A stretch of DNA of 64,000 nt from Heterodera schachtii (lineage: Eukaryota > Nematoda > Chromadorea > Rhabditida > Heteroderidae): NCBI GenBank assembly GCA_023374025.1, contig SIJG01000093.1, positions 157,721-221,720 of the forward strand. Reading direction: 5' to 3'. Under the pieces are notes generated by a model that saw only the letters and a list, made by a program, of their open reading frames with translations, made no database searches and was not told the origin of the DNA. Shown here in pieces: positions 22,679 through 34,002 of this stretch (its first letter is position 1; the number at the start of each line of letters is the position of its first letter). A program made the position numbers and the translations under genes.

Positions 22679-22987
22679 TGTAGACTCGCCATCCCAAATG
22701 CAATTTGGTATAAAATTGTTTTCTCTCTTTCTGGCAGGCTTATTTATCATAAATTTAAAAAATTTCCAACCCCTATTACAGAATTTTTTCTATCCCCGCC
22801 CCCCGAAAAAGAAAAAAAGAAAAGAAATGTCGTGATGCCGATGGTCGGATTCTGTGTCTCATTCACGTTGTCAATACTTGAAGTTGTTAATCTTTACTTG
22901 CATAAAAATGAGATCCCACATGTTCCGATTGCGGCCGTTCCGCGCATCGAACAAGGATTATTTTTGGATTCATAATAATATAATAAA
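22679..22987 (+). CDS. Long ATG-poor open frame (candidate terminal exon)
   Basis: The frame is open for about 101 codons from 22679 to the TAA ending at about 22987, the longest mixed-composition frame in the window. It includes FCVSFTLSILEVVNLYLHKN followed by EIPHVPIAAVPRIEQGLF. The first ATG is at 22835. The 'ttttctctctttctggcag' ending at 22738 is an excellent splice acceptor, so a terminal exon 22739-22987 is conceivable. The minus strand of 22900-22980 is also partly open (SMRGTAAIGTCGISFLCK), so the strand is uncertain. The foldback MITE is inserted immediately upstream. No family is recognised. Confidence 0.25.
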
Positions 22988-24130
22988 TTTACCTATGTAA
23001 ATTTTAATTTTAAACAGATAATTTCATTAGAATATTTTTCTTTTAACCCTTTTCACTTAATTTTCCATTAAAAAATAAATTCCTATTTTTTAATCGTAAT
23101 TTATTATTTATTTGTCTAATATAATTACACCCAACTATATCATCACGTGGTTTAAAAAGCAAAATTGTTCGATTTAATTTATAATATCATTTAAATTATC
23201 TGCTTTTTTATATTAAATAAATTTTTAATTATGATTTATAATTATTATATATTTTTTGAATGATAATTCTTTAAAATATGATCTTATGCAAACACTTTCT
23301 TATAAAGATTCTTTTTATATATTATATATATTCCACATATCCAAGGTCCTTTGTTTAATAACACTGATTTTTTCATATTTTCGTTTGTAATTTAAATGAG
23401 TTAGGCGTATTGTCGAACTAATCGACATAAAACTCTTGCCAAAGGATTTATATAATTTTCAAGTCATATTTTCTATTCGTAAATTAATAAAAGTCAATTT
23501 GATTTAAAATAAATGAAATGTCTTCATTATACCCATTTAAAGTTATATATAGATTAACAAAAAAAATTTCTTTATATATTCCAGCCCAAAATTATATTTC
23601 ATAAAGCTTTTATGTTGCGTCTAAATCTTTTATTTTGCCTCAAGGAATATTTATCTAATTGAGTGTAAAATTTATTGTTAATTACATTGTCAGTTTAAAT
23701 TTTACTAACTTTTATTTTAAAAATTCAAAAATAATATTTTGATTTATTTAAACATTATGTTAGATTTTAGTTTTTATTTTTTTCTTGACATCGCTAAGCT
23801 CTCTCTGTGCACGGCGGCACTTATATCTCATTTTTTATTTTAAATTGTCATTTAAATTAACTTTTTATATTTTTATAGTTTTTAAATTTTTCATTTTTTA
23901 TTTTTGAATTCTCATTTAAAAAACTAATTTTATATTTTCTATGAATTTGATAAATTAATGAATTTGTACTCGATGAATTCTTATTTCTTATTTTTTCGTT
24001 CATAATAAAAGAAAATGCTTTTAAAGGTACGTTATGCTTAACAATTTTCATGTTATTTTTATATATAATTTTTATTTTCTTCTTTTGAATGAATTTAAAG
24101 AGCGCGTGGATTTTTTAAATTAAATTGTGT
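22988..24130. other. T-rich region without recognisable genes
   Basis: Low-complexity sequence, T-rich on plus, with one GC pocket at about 23788-23822 (ctaagctctctctgtgcacg region). No repeat match was noticed. Confidence 0.55.
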
Positions 24131-24193
24131 CGGTTCATACTTAACTTGTTGATTCGGTTCATACTTAATCGGTTCATACTTAACTTGTTGATT
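24131..24193 (+). repeat. Short tandem repeat, 24/15/24 bp
   Basis: 'cggttcatacttaac' plus 'ttgttgatt' occurs at 24131-24154 and 24170-24193. A truncated 15-bp unit, cggttcatacttaat, lies between them (24155-24169). The structure suggests unequal slippage at a 24-bp unit. Confidence 0.85.
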
Positions 24194-25752
24194 CGCTCAG
24201 TTGATTTAATTAATTTTTTTAATAGTTTTTGCGTATAATTTTAGTATTGTCAAAAACAAAATTTAATTCATCGTTTTATCTTTTTTTCTACGACCATATT
24301 CTATGACATTAATTATTTTCTGCAGATCGAGTAATTTAAATAGTTCAACGTCTAAATTTCCAAAAGTTATTTGATTCCACTTTTAATACCATAATCATTT
24401 AAAATGCGATTAATAATAAATATTATTCTTTCATCCGTTCTTTTTTCAAATATTTTATTTAAATTTTGTAGCTTTATATTGTAATAAGTTTTTTGTTTCC
24501 ACATCGTTTATTTAATAAAAATTCATTATTAAAATAAATGAACATTGTGAGTCTTATTTTCAATTAATTCCAATGCTTTTTTATTATTTAAATTTAAATT
24601 TTTGTTTTTTCATGATCCCTGGCAATTTTAGGATTTTAAGGGTCCATAAAATTGCGAAATACAAAAATAGATATCAACATTTACTTTTTAATACTTCTTT
24701 TATATGATTTTCTTTGAATAAAAATAAAATTTTTTATTTGGATATCAACTAATTTTTTGCATCATTTAATAAATAATTGAATTTATTAATTTTTCTTCAT
24801 ATTTGCATTTAACAGAATGGAGTAGTTTATGGTAGCTAAAAGGTGTTGATTCAGTTTGTAAAACAAAAATTAATATTTATAGTAAATTAAGTTACTTTAA
24901 ATTTTTTACCGAGAAATCTCCTTTTCATATTAAAATATAAAAATTATTTTTTTGTTTATAATAATTTTTCCATATTATCGCAAATTATACATGTTTATCG
25001 ATACTTTTGAAATTAATTAAGTTCTTTTTATTATATTTTTAAATCTCTGTTCACAATATTTTCATGTTTCATGATTATCTTCCACGGTGGAAATGCATAA
25101 ATTAGCTTAAAATTTGTAGGAAAGTATTTAAAGGAAATATTTAATTTTATTTGTATGAATTTAGCAAAAATATTAAAAAACTATTTATCTCCTTTTCGTA
25201 TTTAAATATTAGTGCGAAAATTTTTTAACAAATAATTTTTTTATTAATTATATATATTTCTTATTATTCATTTTAATACATATAGGAAAAAATCGATATT
25301 TATTTATTTAATTATTTTTATATTTATTTATGGGTTTAATTAAATTAATTTTGCCAAGAAAAGAGGGGTGCCTTGAGTTGCTCATTTAATTTAGAATTTA
25401 ATTATTATGCAAAGGTAATTATATTGGATGAATATCTTATTGAAATTCAACAAAATTAATATTTCATGGTATCATTCAGTAGCTTTAATTGTTCTCTTTC
25501 AAAATATATTTTAAAAATTTTTTTCTTAAGTATAAAAAAAAGTTATAAAGCATTGAACATGCTTTGTTTTTTCTAATGGTCATTCATATATAAATATAGA
25601 CATTTAAAATTTTAGTCTTTAAAATGCAATTGACCAAAATAAATTTATATATTCGATTGCCCTAAGAATTCTCTATTTAGCTTTAAAATATATTTCGTTA
25701 AAGACAAAAAATATTAATTTAATAAAAAAATGTTATTAAAACAAACAAATTC
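24194..25752. other. T-rich region without recognisable genes
   Basis: Low-complexity sequence, T-rich on plus. 'aaaagaggggtgccttgag' (about 25360-25378) slightly resembles a hAT terminus, but it lacks a CA start and a partner. Confidence 0.55.
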
Positions 25753-26007
25753 TTGTTGTGTCTGACCTTTCTCTGTCAGACACATTCTATTGATTGTATT
25801 TGTGACCTTTGCCCTCCCCTCTTTTGTTTCATTCAGTATATATTTGTGTTCACATTTCCAATTGCATCATCCGCCGTTAATTTGTCTTCAATAAAAAATT
25901 TATTTGTTCGTCGGTTCGACATGCCCTCAACTGAAAATTTAAAAATGAGCATTTGGCCGACAAAAAACCTTCATTTAAAAAATTATTTCAAAAAAGTTTA
26001 TTTTTGA
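25753..26007 (+). other. GC-richer segment, possible LTR or exon relic
   Basis: A locally mixed segment with an inverted pair 'gtgtctgacc'/'gtcagacac' at 25758-25784 that can form a hairpin. The plus strand is open for about 84 codons without ATG at the start (CLTFLCQTHSIDCICDLCPP, later FVRRFDMPSTENLKMSIWPT). The motif 'ggtcagacacaatcaat' in the LTR-like segment at about 27221-27237 is similar in reverse complement, hinting at a related retroelement origin. Neither interpretation is firm. Confidence 0.25.
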
Positions 26008-26699
26008 TTTGAGCCAATTTTTGAGAAAAATAAGGAAAATTTGAATTTTTGACCGTTTTTAAAAATATGATAATCTGTAGCACTAAACCCACCACTTTAT
26101 TCTTCTGCTTCATTATTTCGTTTTTCTCTTAATAATAAAATTTGCACTAATTTTTCTATTTAAAATTATTATTTTTTTTGAATTACAATTTTTGGTCAAA
26201 TATATTATATTAAAAAAGAAAAAAACTATTTCGAATAAATATTTCTGATTACTTTTGAAGTTAGCTAATCCTTCAAGAAATATTAATAAATAACATGAGG
26301 CATCCGACAAGCGGCCAAATTCAGCCCAACTCGTCATTTTTTTATAATTTTTAAAATAAATAAAACTCATAACAAAAATACTGAACTTCAGAAAATAACT
26401 AATTCTATAGAATTGGTCGCAAGAATTATAAATACTCAATAAGCATTAAAAGATGAAATTAAATTAAATTTAATAATGTTAAAATTATCAAAAAATTAAA
26501 TAAAACTAATAAAAAAAGAAAGTCTTTGAAATATTATAAATAAATGAAATTTTAAAACAAAAATACTCGATTTTCATAAATAAATATACTGAAAAAGTTT
26601 AAAGTTAAATATTTAAAAATCCTGAGAAGATTTTGCAGCCATGATTATTATAAAAAATAATTTATATATTATATAACTTACTTTGCTTTTGAAAATGAT
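26008..26699. other. AT-rich spacer with a 108-codon minus-strand frame, probably non-coding
   Basis: The minus strand is open from 26439 to 26113, but most of it is F/I/Y/K/N low complexity. Only a short middle part (MTSWAEFGRLSDASCYLLIF, around 26335-26276) is mixed. It coincides with a small GC pocket at 26291-26335. I do not call it a gene. Confidence 0.4.
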
Positions 26700-27302
26700 T
26701 TGATTGACAGTCCGATCCGATGATGGAATGAGGATGAATGATTTGAATGGGCTTCCTCAGCCTTTATGATGGGAATTCTCTATGATGCTGAGCACAGCGG
26801 TTTACTTATCAACTTGTGCTTTCACCAAAGAGGCTTTCCTGTTAAGGGTGCACACGGCGGTCGCTTTGACTTGTGTGGTCCTAACAGTCTTCTCTGTAAG
26901 GGTACGTTCAGCGGACTACTTATTGTCTTGACGCCCCCGACAGATGTGTTACGGGCTAGGAAAGGCCTTAGACAATATATGAGCAATTAAATTTAAATAT
27001 AATTCGGCCGGAACTGACAACAATTTAGAATGAAATAAAATGCCGAGCTAACTGCGACAATGCTATGTCCGATGGTTTAGCGACAGATATTTATTGTTTG
27101 GAAAACCCAAAATAAATAAATGCGAAAGAAGAGAGAGAAATGAAATGCATAAATAAAATGAATGAATGAGAGCGAACAACAAAAAGGGGAAAATGCATCC
27201 GCTTATATGCAAATGGAATGGTCAGACACAATCAATAATAAAGGGGTAGATTAATGTAATAAATAAAGAAGGGACTGAAATGGACTTTTGTCGTACCCAA
27301 CA
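26700..27302 (-). mobile_element. LTR-like retroelement fragment
   Basis: On the minus strand the segment begins TGTTGGGTACGACAAAAGTC at 27302, a typical LTR start (TGTTGGG...), and stays GC-richer than its surroundings down to about 26700. No CA end, primer-binding site or second LTR could be identified, and no target duplication was found. Purine-rich stretches with 'aatgaatgagag' resemble those in the retroelement at 45190-45790. It is probably a solo or truncated LTR. Confidence 0.4.
26795..26962 (+). repeat. Imperfect 54-60 bp tandem repeat inside the LTR-like fragment
   Basis: Units begin with c(a/g)gcgg at 26795, 26855 and 26909 and share 'cttgtg', 'ctgt.aagggt' and 'ctactta' blocks. 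The plus strand is open across the repeats, and its translation shows the same periodicity (HSGLLINL, then HGGRFDLCG, then FSGLLIVL). Repeats like this are common in LTR U3 regions. A repeat protein is less likely, but the 74-codon frame from ATG 26766 is noted. Confidence 0.5.
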
Positions 27303-27607
27303 ATTAAAAGGTAGGTTTTTAAATGAAGATGACTAATAATTTTGTATTTGTTTCTCGCCAATTCTTAAAAGGATTATTTTAATTAAGGAATATTTAAGTT
27401 TAAATATGTGGAAGATTTTTGTCTTTCCAGGTCTTACTGAATTTAAGTATTAACCTTTGTAATAAAGCGTAACAAAATTAAAATTTTGACGGACTTATAC
27501 TATAAAACATGTTTTAATAAGTGTCAAATGTTTATTTATATTCCTTTATACCTCCAAATTATAAATTTAATATACATATGTGATTGGTATAAAACAAATA
27601 AATAACT
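27303..27607. other. AT-rich spacer before the satellite array
   Basis: T-rich low-complexity sequence. It does not match the satellite unit that starts at 27608. Confidence 0.5.
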
Positions 27608-28494
27608 GTATTATTAATATTGTTATATTTGAAATTATTTCTAAACAGTTACTTCTTGATCAACGTTCTGATCACGTATCAAAATTTATCATTGATTGAT
27701 TTAATAACGATTTAGTTTATATTTTTATTAAAATGTATTTAATATACATATTTTAAAATGAGCTTTATAATTTTATATTATAAACAAAGGTTAGGTTTTA
27801 TTTGACAATTTTAATTCATCGAATATTTTATAATTAATGTCGAATTGTCTCGAAATTATCTAGTTAGAGTGTCTGAAGCTTTGGAATTATTAGCACAATA
27901 AATCGTTTTCTTAAAAATATTATTATAAATTATTTGATTTTTATAATAATTGCTATGTATTTTTATTATCAACTTTAGTTGTATTGATTACAAAGCAAAA
28001 ACTATATTATTATTTTTTACTACAAGAATAGGAAAGTCTAATATAGATTAGTGTACCGACCCACATGGAAAAACACATGGTTTTTCGTCAACTTGCCCAA
28101 TTGTTATTAAAAATAATATTTCTTATTATTCTATAAGTAATAAATTTACAATAAATTTTAATTATTTTATATTATTTTCAAACATGATGAATTTAATTTT
28201 GTCCCTTCTCTGATTATTTCTACGTATATATCAAATTAGTTGTAATTGCTGAATTAAAGTTTTTTTCTTTTTTTTATTCCACGCATTCTCCATCTGGGAA
28301 ATAGACGCTAATTGTTTGCGGTCATCATTCCAGTGCTTTCATTAGTTTAAATCATTGTTATTTCCAATAGTTAATTTAGATTCTGCTTTTAAATGATTGT
28401 TTTCCAAAATTTTGTTAAAACTCTCACGAAGAATTTTGTAGGAACTTATATTTATTATACAAATAAGCTTCTATTGGCACTATGAAAAAACTTT
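27608..28494 (+). repeat. Satellite array, unit 1 (887 bp, divergent)
   Basis: First unit of a four-unit direct array, starting 'gtattattaatattg'. Compared with units 2-4 it lacks about 267 bp (the part corresponding to 28641-28908) but carries about 135 bp absent from the others (27980-28114, between 'aactttagt' and 'aatatttctt'). It shares 'aaaatttatcattgattgat' with unit 4 rather than with units 2-3. Confidence 0.9.
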
Positions 28495-29512
28495 GTATTA
28501 TTAATATTGTTATATTTGAAATTATTTCTAAACAGTTACTTCTTGATCAACGTTCTGATCACGTATCAACATTTATCATTGATTGGTTTAATAACGATTT
28601 AGTTTATATTTTTATTAAATTGTATTTAATATACATATTTTTCATATTTTAATGTATCATAGTAAATAGTATTAAATTATGTAATAAAAATTATAAACTG
28701 AACTAGGAATCTGCTTATTTTAATATATAAAATTTAAATTTTACAAATTGTCTAAATAATAAAAAGCATTTTATTTTTCATTTGCAGATAACTTTATAAT
28801 TGGTATTATTGTTCGAAAATTTAATTTATTAGAACTTTATTCATCACTGTGGTTTGAAAAGCGAATGTTTGCGAAAATCAGTAAAGCATTAAGTTTATAA
28901 TATCATTTAAAATGAGCTTTATAATTTTATATTATAAAACAAAGGTTAGGTTTTATTTGACAATTTTAATTCATCGAATATTTTATAATTAATGTCGAAT
29001 TGTCTCGAAATTATCTAGTTAGAGTGTCTGAAGCCTTGGAATTATTAGCACAATAAATCGTTTTCTTAAAAATTTTATATAAATTCTTTGATTTTTATAA
29101 TAATTGCTATGTATTTTTATTATCAACTTTAGTAATATTTCTTATTATTCTATAAGTAATAAATTTACAATGAATTTTAATTATTTTATATTATTTTCAA
29201 ACATGATGAATTTAATTTTGTCCCTTCTCTGATTATTTCTACGTATATATCAAATTAGTTGTAATTGCTGAATTAAAGTTTTTTTCTTTTTTTATTCCAC
29301 GCATTCTCCATCTGGGAAATAGACGCTAATTGTTTGCGGTCATCATTCCAGTGCTTTCATTAGTTTAAATCATTGTTATTTCCAATAGTTAATTTAGATT
29401 CTGCTTTTAAATGATTGTTTTCCAAAATTTTGTTAAAACTCTCACGAAGAATTTTGTAGGAACTTATATTTATTATACAAATAAGCTTCTATTGGCACTA
29501 TGAAAAAACTTT
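28495..29512 (+). repeat. Satellite array, unit 2 (1,018 bp)
   Basis: Nearly identical to unit 3; differences are a few substitutions and homopolymer-length changes (for example the T-run before 'attccacgcattctccatc'). The unit includes a GC-richer core (ccacgcattctccatctggg, then gacgctaattgtttgcggtc). That core is open for about 23 codons but frameshifts between units, so it is not conserved coding sequence. Confidence 0.95.
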
Positions 29513-30531
29513 GTATTATTAATATTGTTATATTTGAAATTATTTCTAAACAGTTACTTCTTGATCAACGTTCTGATCACGTATCAACATTTATCATTGA
29601 TTGGTTTAATAACGATTTAGTTTATATTTTTATTAAATTGTATTTAATATACATATTTTTCATATTTTAATGTATCATAGTAAATAGTATTAAATTATGT
29701 AATAAAAATTATAAACTGAACTAGGAATCTGCTTATTTTAATATATAAAATTTAAATTTTACAAATTGTCTAAATAATAAAAAGCATTTTATTTTTCATT
29801 TGCAGATAACTTTATAATTGGTATTATTGTTCGAAAATTTAATTTATTAGAACTTTATTCATCACTGTGGTTTGAAAAGCGAATGTTTGCGAAAATCAGT
29901 AAAGCATTAAGTTTATAATATCATTTAAAATGAGCTTTATAATTTTATATTATAAAACAAAGGTTAGGTTTTATTTGACAATTTTAATTCATCGAATATT
30001 TTATAATTAATGTCGAATTGTCTCGAAATTATCTAGTTAGAGTGTCTGAAGCCTTGGAATTATTAGCACAATAAATCGTTTTCTTAAAAATTTTATATAA
30101 ATTCTTTGATTTTTATAATAATTGCTATGTATTTTTATTATCAACTTTAGTAATATTTCTTATTATTCTATAAGTAATAAATTTACAATGAATTTTAATT
30201 ATTTTATATTATTTTCAAACATGATGAATTTAATTTTGTCCCTTCTCTGATTATTTCTACGTATATATCAAATTAGTTGTAATTGCTGAATTAAAGTTTT
30301 TTTCTTTTTTTTATTCCACGCATTCTCCATCTGGGAAATAGACGCTAATTGTTTGCGGTCATCATTCCAGTGCTTTCATTAGTTTAAATCATTGTTATTT
30401 CCAATAGTTAATTTAGATTCTGCTTTTAAATGATTGTTTTCCAAAATTTTGTTAAAACTCTCACGAAGAATTTTGTAGGAACTTATATTTATTATACAAA
30501 TAAGCTTCTATTGGCACTATGAAAAAACTTT
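29513..30531 (+). repeat. Satellite array, unit 3 (1,019 bp)
   Basis: Near-identical to unit 2, including the variant 'caacatttatcattgattgg'. The high identity implies very recent duplication or ongoing homogenisation by unequal crossing-over. Confidence 0.95.
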
Positions 30532-31550
30532 GTATTATTAATATTGTTATATTTGAAGTTATTTCTAAACAGTTACTTCTTGATCAACGTTCTGGTCACG
30601 TATCAAAATTTATCATTGATTGATTTAATAACGATTTAGTTTATATTTTATTAAATTGTATTTAATATACATATTTTTCATATTTTAATGTATCATAGTA
30701 AATAGATTAAAATTATGTAATAAAAATTATAAACTGAACTAGGAATCTGCAAATTTTAATGTATAAAATTTAAATTTTACAAATTTTCTAAATAATAAAA
30801 AGCATTTTATTTTTCATTTGCAGATTACTTTATAATTGGTATTATTGTTCGAAAATTTAATTTATTAGAACTTTATTCATCACTGTGGTTTGAAAAGCGA
30901 ATGTTTGCGAAAATCAGTAAAGCATTAAGTTTATAATATCATTTAAAATGAGCTTTATAATTTTATATTATAAAACAAAGGTTAGGTTTTATTTGACAAT
31001 TTTAATTCATCGAATATTTTATAATTAATGTCGAATTGTCTCGAAATTATCTAGTTAGAGTGTCTGAAGCCTTGGAATTATTAGCACAATAAATCGTTTT
31101 CTTAAAAATTTTATATAAATTCTTTGATTTTTATAATAATTGCTATGTATTTTTATTATCAACTTTAGTAATATTTCTTATTATTCTATAAGTAATAAAT
31201 TTACAATGAATTTTAATTATTTTATATTATTTTCAAACATGATGAATTTAATTTTGTCCCTTCTCTGATTATTTCTACGTATATATCAAATTAGTTGTAA
31301 TTGCTGAATTAAAGTTTTTTTCTTTTTTTTATTCCACGCATTCTCCATCTGGGAAATAGACGCTAATTGTTTGCGGTCATCATTCCAGTGCTTTCATTAG
31401 TTTAAATCATTGTTATTTCCAATAGTTAATTTAGATTCTGCTTTTAAATGATTGTTTTCCAAAATTTTGTTAAAACTCTCACGAAGAATTTTGTAGGAAC
31501 TTATATCTATTATACAAATAAGCTTCTATTGGCACTATGAAAAAAACTTT
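30532..31550 (+). repeat. Satellite array, unit 4 (1,019 bp)
   Basis: Aligns end to end with units 2-3 but has more substitutions at its left part (for example 'ttctggtcacgtatcaaaat', and 'caaattttaatg' in place of 'cttattttaata'). The array stops after the start of a fifth unit, 'gtattattaat' at 31551, where the sequence becomes unrelated. Confidence 0.95.
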
Positions 31551-31560
31551 GTATTATTAA

Positions 31561-32759
31561 TTTTTATAATCTCAATTAATTATTTATTATTATCATTTTT
31601 TTATTTGATTATTGAAAATTATGAATTTCTAGTTTGACTTAAAGTTCAAAATTTATTATTAAAATCAATTAAAAATTTAATTTTAATAAGTATATAATCC
31701 TTGATTCTTTTAGGACATAAAAAAATATCATTAACCTTGTTCTGACCCTATTTTTCATAAGTATCTTTGTAATCTTGTCGCATTGTTTTTAATTTAGTTT
31801 CTTTAAAATTGTTAAAATTATGTTGAACTTATTTTCAAATAAAATTTCGATACACTTATTTTTTATATCCATTTTTATTGTTCAGTATGCCTAATTTCTA
31901 ACAATTTCCTTTTTCTAGGAAAATTTTTTAATTTATTTTAATCTATTCATAATAAAGACGGTAATTTCATAAAATCGTTTGAGTTGCTTAATAAATTCAT
32001 TTAAAAATTATAATATGTTTATTAAGGAAAAAGGAGTTTTTTAAAATTGCTTTAATAATAAATTTTTTACAAATACTAAATAAAGACCTTTTCTGCCAAT
32101 TTATCAATATTTTTATATAAGAATGTATTTTTTAGAATTTTAAGTTTTTTAAATATTTATTCCGATATTTTAAATTCTATGTGATTTATTAATGATTGTC
32201 ATCTTATTTTAGTTTTTTCTTATTGTTGGAACGATATTTGATCACAATATATTTAATTTGCATAGAGTTGGTTGTTATTGCTTGTTTAAACCTTACGAAG
32301 TGTATGAGAAATCTCATATTGCAGGCAAGGATTTCATTTAGTTTATTTTGATCCTGAATCGGCTAATTTCTTGCAACTCACTTAAAAATATTTATAGCCA
32401 CATAATAAAGAAAAAGTTTTTTTTTTTGTATGTTTTCATGCTTGAACACGCTTTTTCATATCCAATTTAATAAAAGGGATGTCTTAATTTTAATTAAAGA
32501 TATTAATTCCAAATATGGAATTAATTTATTATTTTATTCTAATTATATATTATAATCTTAGTTATTTTTGTATTTTATCTTAAAAATATCGGTCAAATTA
32601 ATTCGTTTAGCTTTTCAGAGATAAATAATAATATAAAATTTCCTTCTAATTCTCACGACTAATTTTTTAACAAATAAAATGATTTTGTTTTTTTCAGTTT
32701 ATTTAGTGTTAAAAATGAAAGAACAAAACGGATTGTAGTTTATTTAGACTTAAAGAGTT
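31561..32759. other. T-rich region without recognisable genes
   Basis: T-rich low-complexity sequence downstream of the satellite. No repeat or open frame of note. Confidence 0.55.
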
Positions 32760-32946
32760 ATTTTAAAGTTATCTTTGAATCAATCAATAATATTTGAATT
32801 CTAAAAAATTTTTTTTAAATAAAATTTATCTTTACTTTTATTAGTTCTGAAACTTAATAAACTATAAACAAAATTTCAGTTATTATAAGCGTCAAATGAC
32901 AAGCCAAGGTCCCTTTTTATTTTAGTACTTTTAGAATTTTGCTTAT
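32760..32946 (-). repeat. Dispersed repeat family R1, copy B (inverted)
   Basis: Reverse-complement match to 5222-5413 ('agttatctttgaatcaatca', 'ttagttctgaaacttaataa', 'ttttattttagtacttttag') over about 190 bp with scattered changes. Unlike copy A it is not adjacent to a hAT-like terminus. Confidence 0.75.
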
Positions 32947-33169
32947 GTTTTTCAATTGTCTTTTCTTTCATTATATTGATTTCGAATCGCTTCGATGTAC
33001 CACAAATTAAAATATTTATTGAAGTATTTCTTTATTAATGAGTTTGAAAAAATATGATATAAATTTAATCATTTAAGTATTTCTATTTTATATTTTTTTA
33101 TTGGTGTATTATTAACTTTTTTGCCATTATTATTATATTATTTATAGATTAATTCGTTTTAAATTGTAG

Positions 33170-33200
33170 GAGTGAAGAAGCGTGAAAAGCAAAGTCGATG
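33170..33200 (+). CDS. Candidate 31-nt mini-exon
   Basis: A GC-richer island, 'gagtgaagaagcgtgaaaag' and on to 'cgatg', is bounded by 'tttaaattgtag' (acceptor-like) and GTAAGG (donor-like, 33201). Only one phase is open, reading V-K-K-R-E-K-Q-S-R with split codons at both ends. No neighbouring exon can be linked, so this may be coincidence. Confidence 0.15.
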
Positions 33201-34002
33201 GTAAGGCACGCAATAGGAGAAAAAGAGAATTTTCAAAGTATAGAAAATGATTCTGTTCTTTAATTGGTTCACTCTGTAACACAAATAAAAAGGGCAGTTA
33301 ATATTTATTACTTTAATAAAAAGTCATATTCCCAATAAAAATAAATTTATTTTAAAATTTTTTAATATATATTTTTTAAATAAGCATATAAGTTTTCGTT
33401 TGCTAATTGAAAATTCCAAGATGAGTGTAAAACAATATCTAATGGCTAAGTTTATATCTCTTTTACTGACTACTTAACTTAAATTGAGAGATGAAAAAAA
33501 ATAAAAAACTTGTACTTATAATTTTTTAACAGATTGTACAAGATAGAAAAGCTAAAAACAAAGCACATACATATAATGATTTTAAAATATAACAAGATTA
33601 ATAGAATTATGATTCTTATTGTAGAAAATTAATATTTATTAAATTTTCCTTAATATAAAAATATCATTATTTATATATTGACCCTATCCTGTGTCTTTCT
33701 AACAATTTTTTTTAAATAAACCATAAACTATTATTAAAACCCTTATATTTTCCGTTTTTGGCGCAGAGGTAAAAACATTAATTGTTTTATTTTTTTTAAA
33801 TGTTATTTATTAGAAAAATAATCAGAGTTACGCGGAAGATTGAAGATCTTTATTAATATTATTATAAAGTTCATAAATAAAATTTTTTTGTAATTATAAT
33901 TAAGAAAAAATTAAATTATTTATTTCTCATTCGTAAAATAAAAGTTATATTATTATAAATAAAATTTTGTATTAATGATTAAATTTTATTTACACTTATT
34001 AC
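33201..34002. other. AT-rich spacer
   Basis: Low-complexity sequence with mixed A- and T-rich tracts. Nothing recognised. Confidence 0.5.

Noticed and set aside
22466..22835. Overlapping plus and minus open frames across the foldback MITE
   Set aside because: They read through the palindromic gggatcccga arms of a mobile element and change frame partners outside it.
25360..25378. hAT-like end 'gaggggtgccttgag'
   Set aside because: Lacks the CA start, a partner end and any duplication.
26113..26439. 108-codon minus-strand open frame
   Set aside because: Only a short middle part is mixed; both ends are homopolymer-like and the frame is expected by chance in this composition.
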